Source: Polyrhizophydium stewartii (Eukaryota; Chytridiomycota; Chytridiomycetes; Rhizophydiales). Taken from it: a DNA stretch of 14,631 bases. Positions 8,741 through 14,631 of this stretch are shown here, in pieces. Every line of letters starts with the position of its first letter. Positions within the stretch are counted from its first letter, which is position 1. Location: positions 1 through 14,631 of the forward strand of contig JADGIZ010000385.1 in NCBI GenBank assembly GCA_027604665.1. The letters run 5' to 3'. The notes beneath the pieces are model-generated. The model worked only from the letters and a program-made list of their open reading frames with translations. It was not told the origin of the DNA and did not search any database. Position numbers and translations under genes: made by a program.

Positions 8741-11700
8741 GCCGCGCCAGAATCAGCGTGAGCCATCATGCAAAGCTTGACCATGCCGCGGCCCAGACCA
8801 CACCATTGAACGCAATCACATTGCGCTGCCGCTTGATCTCGGCAGCAGCCTCTGTGTCGGCGGCAACCAGCTTGGCTTCGATATGCAGTGACTTGGAACC
8901 TGAGTCCGAGCTCGCGCTCTGCCGCCCCACAGACGGGCGACCCGAAACCGACGATCTGACGCTGCTCGACGCATGCGAGTCCCTACGCACTTGTTTCGTC
9001 GTGACTTTTTGGTGCTCTTCTGTCACCTCTATGCAGTAAAAGCCCAGATATGAACGCCGAGCAGGATCCAGCCGTTGATCAAGACCGTAATGATGCTTGC
9101 GAAGCCCTCGAATAGAAACTGCGTCTTCGTCGATGTCGAACTCGCACCTTGCGCAAGCGTGATGCTCGCAAACAGCGCGCTGAGCGCTGTGGCACCAGCG
9201 CCGGCTTTGGAGTTGTTGAACATGTCGGGCAGATCGCGGTTGGCATATCCAAAGAACAATGCAAGGCATGCCATCCCCGAGATCATCGCAATGGCGGTGC
9301 CGAGCAGTGCGCTTCCTTCCCATGTGATCTCGCAGACCCACAGGTACTTTGACGACGCACCGAGATAAACCGAGTCGCTGTACACATCCTTGCCGGCTGT
9401 GATTGCGGCGATTGGCAGCTGTGCAGCAGCAGCTCGTCAGAATTGGTCGACTGCGGCTGCGCACTCCACTGAGAGTTTGAGCACAAACACTCACCGACAC
9501 AAACGCAGTGATTGCTGCAACGATCTCGAGAGTTTGAAGCGGACCAATGCGACGGATCGGCGAGAGCCAAGATTTTGGATGCGTCTTGAAGATCACATAG
9601 AGCTGCGCATTCTGTTGGCCGCCAGTTCACACCGCAAGTCAGACATCGACTTTCGTTGCGAACTCGACAGGCAAGCATTGAGTCGCACCTTGACGACGAT
9701 GCACGCAAGCATGATTGTGAGCCCAAGGATTACGGGCCACGGCCGGAAAGCGCACGCCGCTGGCTTGTCCATGCCTATCAGCGTGAACACATTCAGAGGA
9801 ATCAGGGCAAGGCCAACCTGCGCACGCCAACGCGCACATTTGCATCAGCCGGCGACTGCAGCCACGCAAGCACGCACAAGCGCAACGCACGCCAGTGATT
9901 GCAAGGTTATACGGCGCGCGTGGCTTGATGCTCTGGCGCTGTGCGCGGCTGTAATAGAACACAGAGCACAGCAAGCACACGAGCGTCACAGCAAGAGACA
10001 GCACTGACGTATGCGTCAGCCAAGCAGCGATGGTGGCTGAGGTGCTGGAGCACGCTCTTGCAGCAGAGCGCACCAACGACTGCAACGGTGATCGACGATT
10101 GCGGGTCGACATAGTCGTTGTTTGCCGGCGGATAGTCGATCGGAAAGTCAAAGAACGTGCGATTTCCAACCCTGCAATGCTCAGTCAGTCTGGCGCAGCC
10201 AGATCGCACAGCAAGCGAGAGCCAGGGCTGCACCAGATGAACGCGGCTTGGTTGGGAACAAACGTGGATTTGGCGGTGGTGCTGTTGTACTCGATCACCG
10301 CGACCCGGACTGCCGAGTTCATGCCAAACGTTGCGCCTGTGAGCTGCGACAGATACAGCGGGTCTGGGCTTGCATCGCCGCTCGACGTCAGGCTCTTGAC
10401 GCCAACGAGCGTGTTCATGTTGGCCGCAATGTCGATGACGTCGCTGAGCTTGACGAACGGCGCGAGACTGCCGTTTGCCAGCGCCATGCCGTCAAGTCCC
10501 GAGCGGACAATCGCCTGGACAATGCGCGCCGATCAGGGCTTGCCGCCACGAGTCCAAACGCGCAAGGCAAACTCACCCGCTCAAGCGTCCTTGCAATCGT
10601 CCACATGCCGTCATACCCGGCCAGCAGAAAGAACGCAGGATACTGATTCGTGCCCGGGTCGTCAAAGAAGAAGCTGGATGGATAGTCTTGCGCTGTCGGG
10701 TCAGTCTGCGACGGATTGATGTCGTGGTAGAGACTCGTCTCGTATGCAAGCGTGTGCGCAAGGAAAGTGTCAAAGCGCGGCTTCCAAGACTGATAGTACG
10801 GGTCGTCAAAGAACGGGCCTTGGATGTTTTGGATGAGCGCGACGCCGCGCAGTAACATCGGATCGAGTGCAGTGTCTGTCGATGCCGCGTTAGCTCAACG
10901 AGATGTGGATCGCATGCATGGCGCAAGCCGGGCTGACCCCAGCGCTTTGCAGTGGTCGGATCGATGCTGATCCCATTCTGGATGGTCGCCCAGTCTGTCG
11001 AAGCGGTGTTCAGCACAAGCGTCGAAGGCGCAGCTGTATGCGTACGCACTGCTCACAATAGTCGCGTCCGACAAGGCCGGTTTTGTTTGCGGCCATCATG
11101 ACGTCCATGATCTGCTGCGGCGGCACAGATGCAAAGAAGATGCGCAAGCCCGTCTGTCGCAGGAACTCGAACGGCTGCCTGATCTGCGGGTAGTACATTG
11201 TCGAAACTGATGAATCGTAGTCGGGCAATATCACTGTCGCAAGGACACTGACGCCGTAACCCTTGAACACGTCGACGTACGTCGAAAGCACCGTCGGATA
11301 GATGCTCGACGACGCCGAGACGATGCCGATCTTGGACCATCCGAAATACTTGAATTGCGCGGCGATGCCGCCTGCGAGCTGCGTGAAGGTCGAGACGTAT
11401 CGGAAATACAGAGGATAGCTGGTTTGCAGAGACGCAACATTGATTGTACGGGCGGAATGAGCATATGCTGTCGTCAGCGCATCGTCCATGATGGGCAGCA
11501 TCAGGCATATGGTAAAGACAGAGCAGCGATGCTGTGTTTCTGGCGGAGAGTTCAGCTTACACTCGCTTGTTGCTGAGCAGGACGCTTGCGGCATACGCCG
11601 AGCTGTGAAGTGCCTATCCTCGTATGTCGCAATGCGGCAATCGAAGAGACGCAAGGCAATCAGAGAACACGCTGCGACGCGCTCAAGACGCGAGCGAGAC

Positions 11701-12285
11701 CTCACTTTGGGGCAGACGCTGCTGATTGCCATGCAAGATCTGCTGAGCATCTGGCTGACCAAGGCGCGGACACCGATCGAGTCGCACAGGCTGATGGAGC
11801 TGTCGTAGAGCGTGGCAGGGTTTGTCAAGTCGAGGTTGATGCGCATGGGTATGAGCGCGACATCCTGGAGGATGTCCGAGCTGTTGTTGATTTCTTGGAT
11901 TGCCATGCGGACGCCTGCGTTGCGCAGGCAGCAGTGCCGTTGAGGGCAGGCAGCCACGCGCAGGCATGTGTGCGATATGCCGAACACGGTCACACCGGCA
12001 TCAGCAGGTGATGCTGCCTTCCAAGGCGGCAGGCAGCTGCGACGAGAGATGTGTCTGGCGGCGCAAGAACCCACCAAACAGCGTCTGGTCTCCAGCAAAC
12101 TCGAGGTAATCGCCGACAACAGGGATGACAACCGTGGACTGCGTCTTGTTGGTCGATCTGGCGGCGGCAGATATGCCAGCGAAGAACGCCAGGAGCGCCA
12201 GCACGAGCGTCGTCTGGACAGACGCGAGGCTCGCTGCCACGCGTGGCGGTTGTTGGGTGGTCCAGCCCGCCAATGAAAGAATCAT
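8200..12285 (-). CDS. Class C (GABA-B/mGluR-like) GPCR with a C-terminal PH-like domain
   Basis: Model exons: 12285-12075, 11914-11706, 11613-11561, 11418-11057, 10994-10938, 10875-10577, 10514-10234, 10171-10097, 10044-9891, 9817-9689, 9611-9495, 9418 to about 9056, then a tail with unresolved joins from about 9031 to 8626, then 8567-8433 and 8349-8200. A signal peptide (LVLALLAFFAGISAAA) leads a type 1 periplasmic-binding-like ligand domain with VVIPVVGDYLEFAGDQTLFG, SAYAASVLLSNKR, YPLYFRYVSTFTQLAGG, FKYFGWSKIGIV and RDYYWATIQNG. Seven helices follow; class C marks include FRPWPVILGLTIMLACIVVK (TM3) and LALFFGYANRDLPDMFNNSK after TM5. The cytoplasmic tail carries a PH-like fold, FPQWRRIMVVLFPEPVFMVK through KYLPLRSLKNVY to MRAWIDAVGRA with the conserved Trp. 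A G-protein-coupled metabolite receptor is the natural reading; the ligand is unknown. Confidence 0.82.
8760..8795 (-). other. Unresolved +1 frame change in the class C receptor tail
   Basis: Frame ending VVWAAAWSSFA meets TGA at 8766-8768, while the continuing PH-domain frame (MMAHADSGAAL) overlaps it one base out. No intron of plausible size fits. One missing base in the assembly, or a genuine frameshift, would join the two. Confidence 0.5.
8919..9055 (-). other. Unresolved junction after TM7 of the class C receptor
   Basis: The TM7 frame (ITVLINGWILLG) runs to TAG at 9029-9031, whereas the tail frame (HQKVTTKQVRRD onward) is a different one. A GTTCAT donor at 9055 can be joined in phase to acceptors at about 9015 (41-nt intron, very short) or 8919 (137-nt intron, removes the basic segment). 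Which is used cannot be decided from sequence alone. Confidence 0.45.
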
Positions 12286-12424
12286 GGCGAAACAGGGATC
12301 GACTTTCTGAGAGGAAAGGCTGGGCTCGGCTGGCGAAGGTGACGAGCTCCAGGCCCGGCTTTGGTGTGTTTTCATAGAAATTTTGATTTCAAGTGAGGGC
12401 AACGATATCGCGGCACACGGCTGC

Positions 12425-12550
12425 TCAGGGATGAGAGTAGCCGACAGCCGACAGCCAATGCTCTTCTCGAGTGAGGCGTCGCCAGTCCACATGGGCACTC
12501 GGCGCCGCGTTTGTTTCTTGCTCTTCAATGAACGCAGCTTGCCACCCCAT
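12425..12550 (-). other. Possible 41-codon upstream ORF ahead of the class C receptor
   Basis: From an ATG at 12550 a frame beginning MGWQAAFIEEQE runs 41 codons to a stop at 12425, on the receptor's strand and about 140 nt before its start. The frame stays open in the right repeat arm, where the three base differences give one silent change plus His to Tyr and Arg to Leu. It could be an upstream ORF or merely a consequence of the repeat; two copies are too few to show selection. Confidence 0.25.
12444..12550 (-). repeat. Left arm of a 107-bp inverted repeat
   Basis: The reverse complement of this stretch aligns without gaps to 14525-14631 with 104 of 107 bases identical by eye. Both arms begin ATGGGGTGGCAAGCTGCG next to the ankyrin gene and end GGCTGTCGGCTGT away from it. 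Similarity stops abruptly at the gene-proximal edge (12550); the distal edge of the right arm is cut by the window end. Confidence 0.95.
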
Positions 12551-12635
12551 CCTATGGCAGCGATATCCGAGAGCCCCGAGAGCCGAGGCCCAAGAGCATC
12601 CAAGTGGCTCAAGAGACCCACGTCGCTGCTGCGCC

Positions 12636-14426
12636 ATGCCGTATGGTCTGGCGCGGCCCGTGGCAGCTCGCGGCATCTGGCGGCGTCTCGTCGTGTGTTG
12701 TGTGGTCTCGGCCATGCTTTGGCGACTTGCCCGCAGCTGCGCCAAAGCCACCGCGATGACGGCCTCGCCCGCAACACCCGCACATGTCGCAGCGCCGCAT
12801 CAGCACGCCGGCGCCGCAGGATGCGTGATCGGCGGGAGGTTTGCGGGCAGCCGCGACCTGGTCGACATGCTGCAGCGGTTGCCCGCGGAGCTCGAGGACA
12901 TGGTGCTGCGGACGGCCGGCGCCTTGACGATGCTGCTGTTCGGCCGCCTGCGACGCCCGCTTGCGCCAGCGACGCTCGCGCAGGCATGGATCGAGTGCTT
13001 CGATGCCGACGCCGTGCATCTGGTTGCGCTGCTGCCGCCGTGGCCGCTGTCATACGAGCGTCTGTTCGTGCGGTCGCATGCCATGGCCGAGGCAGCAGCC
13101 GAGATGCCCTCGGCCGACAGCAACGAGCCCGAGATGGCGCTGCTGCTGCTGGCGGCCGACCCGCCAGGCGACCCCGAGCACCTCCACGGGCACGCAAACC
13201 ACCTTGTGCTCGGCTGCCCCGCCGGCGCAAGCATGCTGCGGCGCGCGGCGCTGCGCATGCTGCCTGCGTGGCGGTCGCACCCATCCTCGCGCTTCGTGGT
13301 GGCTGTTGGCGCTGCGGCGGCCGGCGACATGCCGCTGCTCGACGATGCGCTGCTCGGCGCTCTCTCGGCAGGCGCAGGCGGCCGCGACCGAGGCGGCGGC
13401 GGTGCTAATGGAAGCGCTGGGCTGGATGGAACGCCGCCAGTCGTGCAGCCGCCGCACGGCACGCTCAGCGCATGCTTCCTGGCCGCGAGCAGGCTGGGCC
13501 ACATCGACATTGCGCATCGGCTGCTGGCCATCGCACAACATCCGCCGACGCTGCGAGGTGCCATTGCGGCCAACAACACCAACCTCGTCGATCTCGTGCA
13601 TGCTCGGTTCGGCCCGCGCGGCATGAGTCGCTGGGACGCCATGATGGCCGTGTTCCTGTTCCGCAACGAACTTGCGATGCACATCGTGCAGCTCAACGCC
13701 GCCAAGCTGCCGCTGCAGGACATCGAGTGGCTGCAGCGTGTGAGCGCAAGCATCGGCAACGCTGAAATACTCGTTGCGCTTCTGCGACTCCATGGCCCGA
13801 GGCAGATGCCGCTGCTGGCGGCCAACGCCGCACGCCGCGGCCACCTCGAGATGCTGCGCCAGATGCATGCCGTGGCTCCCGATGCCGACTGGCTCGACGT
13901 TGTGCTCGATGCTGCGGCCGATGCAAGCAAGCACGGCGTTGCCGACTGGCTCTGCGGCAGGCCGCTGTGGCTGCGGAGCGCCGAGGCCGTGATGATTGCT
14001 GCACGGCGCGGCGACACGGCGATGCTGGAGGTGCTGCATCGCGGTCAGAGCCGCGCCGGCGACTCGGCCGCGGCGGACGGCGCGGCTGCTGCTGGCAGCC
14101 TGGACGCCGTGCGTTGGCTGCATGCGCACGGTGCGCCAGCATGCAGCAGTGCCGGCGTGTGCGATGCGATCAAGGCCGGCCACGCTGCGGTCGTCGACTT
14201 TGTGTTGTCTCACGGCGCTCGATGCACAGCCGAGGCTGCTGCGGCGGCCGCCGAGGATGTGTCTCCTGAGATGGCGGTTGTGCTGCTCAAGCACTTTGGG
14301 CCGTGTGACTGGCTTGGAGCGCAGCACGCAGCTGCAGCCCACAGAGATGGCCAAGTTGCAACACACCTGCCCAGCCAGATGGACGACGATCCTTCCGGCC
14401 GAGCTGGAGGCGAGGCGGCAGACTGA
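12636..14426 (+). CDS. F-box-like plus degenerate ankyrin repeat protein
   Basis: From the ATG at 12636 the product is 596 residues, single exon. The frame is open from 12471 without an ATG until 12528, but that ATG lies inside the inverted-repeat arm; 12714 and 12756 are other options. Residues about 77-150 align with the N-terminal domain of the protein at 4341: LPAELEDMVLRTAGALTMLLFGRL, then QAWIECFDAD, matching the other's MPSEIQRRIVDSAGLLTQLACG and QLWLEAFEAD. The rest is Ala/Leu-rich helical hairpins of about 30-33 residues with eroded ankyrin signatures (AARRGHLEMLRQMH, AIKAGHAAVVDFVLSHGA, AAAAGSLDAVRWLHAHGA), interrupted by a Gly-rich loop near 13375-13430. It is probably a protein-binding adaptor, possibly for ubiquitin ligases. 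The long antisense frame across it is a by-product of composition. Confidence 0.8.
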   Translation: MPYGLARPVAARGIWRRLVVCCVVSAMLWRLARSCAKATAMTASPATPAHVAAPHQHAGAAGCVIGGRFAGSRDLVDMLQRLPAELEDMVLRTAGALTMLLFGRLRRPLAPATLAQAWIECFDADAVHLVALLPPWPLSYERLFVRSHAMAEAAAEMPSADSNEPEMALLLLAADPPGDPEHLHGHANHLVLGCPAGASMLRRAALRMLPAWRSHPSSRFVVAVGAAAAGDMPLLDDALLGALSAGAGGRDRGGGGANGSAGLDGTPPVVQPPHGTLSACFLAASRLGHIDIAHRLLAIAQHPPTLRGAIAANNTNLVDLVHARFGPRGMSRWDAMMAVFLFRNELAMHIVQLNAAKLPLQDIEWLQRVSASIGNAEILVALLRLHGPRQMPLLAANAARRGHLEMLRQMHAVAPDADWLDVVLDAAADASKHGVADWLCGRPLWLRSAEAVMIAARRGDTAMLEVLHRGQSRAGDSAAADGAAAAGSLDAVRWLHAHGAPACSSAGVCDAIKAGHAAVVDFVLSHGARCTAEAAAAAAEDVSPEMAVVLLKHFGPCDWLGAQHAAAAHRDGQVATHLPSQMDDDPSGRAGGEAAD

Positions 14427-14466
14427 GATCCGATCATCAATGAATCGGCCTTGTCTGTCAAGCATG

Positions 14467-14582
14467 ATGGGGTGGCAAGCTGCGTTCGTTGAAGAGCAAG
14501 AAGCAAACGCGGCGCCGAGTGCCTATGGGGTGGCAAGCTGCGTTCATTGAAGAACAAGAAACAAACGCGGCGCCGAGTGCCT
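14467..14582 (+). repeat. 58-bp tandem duplication at the inner end of the right arm
   Basis: Two head-to-tail 58-bp units (14467-14524 and 14525-14582) differ at three positions, all G in the first and A in the second. The second unit is also the start of the 107-bp inverted-repeat arm. The left arm has only one unit, so the duplication arose on the right side, or one unit was lost on the left. Confidence 0.95.
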
Positions 14583-14631
14583 ATGTGGACTGGCTACGCC
14601 TCACTCGAGAAGAGCATTGGCTGTCGGCTGT
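14525..14631 (+). repeat. Right arm of the 107-bp inverted repeat, continuing past the window
   Basis: Gapless partner of 12444-12550 in opposite orientation, reaching the last base of the window, so the true repeat may be longer. Because the left arm lies upstream of the class C receptor, reading away from the arm to the right could lead into a plus-strand paralogue of that receptor. Confidence 0.95.

Larger units (their letters stand above)
12286..12635. promoter_or_regulatory. Divergent promoter region of the class C receptor and second ankyrin gene
   Basis: The class C receptor starts leftward at 12285 and the ankyrin gene rightward at or after 12528. The 350 nt between 12285 and 12636 should hold both promoters and 5' UTRs. 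It includes the left inverted-repeat arm (12444-12550) and a short tandem GCCGACA motif. No TATA-like box is evident. Confidence 0.5.

Noticed and set aside
10172..11056. The 62-nt receptor introns as copied introner-like elements
   Set aside because: Beyond splice and branch signals the four sequences do not align to one another by eye.
11419..11560. Alternative acceptor at 11468 joining SATSE-like codons in the receptor ligand domain
   Set aside because: It keeps a frame but breaks the family pattern. Using introns 11614-11705 and 11419-11560 gives the expected AYAASVLLSNKRVYPLYFR block with correct phases.
12376..13284. Upstream extension of the class C receptor frame to 13284
   Set aside because: The extension overlaps the ankyrin gene antisense, is Arg-rich, and would bury the signal peptide. 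The ATG at 12285 is preferred, with 12375 a less likely alternative.
13050..14465. 471-codon open frame on the minus strand opposite the second ankyrin gene
   Set aside because: Rich in Arg, His and Gln with no domain, and it runs through the repeat arm. It is a compositional shadow of the plus-strand gene.
12444..14631. Inverted repeats as ends of a classical DNA transposon
   Set aside because: The enclosed gene is an ankyrin protein with no transposase features, and the left arm coincides with the receptor's upstream region. A non-autonomous cassette is not excluded, but I do not call a mobile element.
1..14631. tRNA, rRNA, CRISPR arrays or bacterial operon signals
   Set aside because: None recognised on either strand. 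The spliced genes and short introns mark the window as eukaryotic nuclear DNA.

Overview
The window is nuclear DNA from a GC-rich, compact eukaryotic genome. Most genes carry short spliceosomal introns, typically 58-160 nt, with GTGAGN, GTGCGN or GTNCGN donors, a CTRAY-like branch motif about 13-18 nt before the acceptor, and CAG or TAG acceptors. The gene set fits best with an early-diverging zoosporic fungus such as a chytrid. It combines a yeast-type Mme1 carrier, a fungal-like SF3B2, expanded ankyrin proteins with NGHLE repeats, and two kinds of seven-helix receptor that Dikarya largely lack. The taxonomic call is inference; no marker gene settles it.

Layout, left to right. (1) 23-1183, minus: a class A (rhodopsin-like) GPCR, open from TM1 to TM7 except for one in-frame TGA in the third cytoplasmic loop. 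(2) 1652-4166, minus: splicing factor SF3B2/Cus1, resolved here into six exons. (3) 4341-5486, plus: an F-box-like plus ankyrin-like protein with 28-residue repeats, divergent from SF3B2 across a 174-nt shared promoter interval. (4) 5909-6376, plus: a small predicted secreted protein of unknown function. (5) 6435-7902, plus: a five-exon mitochondrial carrier of the yeast Mme1 type. (6) 8200-12285, minus: a class C (GABA-B/mGluR-like) GPCR of about 15-16 exons. It has a signal peptide, a periplasmic-binding-protein-like ligand domain, seven helices and a C-terminal PH-like domain. (7) 12636-14426, plus: a second F-box-like/ankyrin protein, related at its N-terminus to the gene at 4341. It sits between two 107-bp inverted repeats (12444-12550 and 14525-14631).

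The housekeeping genes (SF3B2, the Mg2+ carrier) have no evident link to the rest. The accessory content is sensory and protein-interaction related: two receptor classes that would signal through heterotrimeric G proteins, and two proteins that look like substrate-recruiting F-box/ankyrin adaptors. The most unusual items are the class C receptor with a PH-like tail, the class A receptor with its interrupted frame, and the inverted repeat, whose left arm is the upstream region of the class C receptor and whose right arm may therefore lead into a receptor paralogue just past the window end. All exon junctions were inferred by eye from splice signals, phase and family conservation. Three are unresolved and marked as such.
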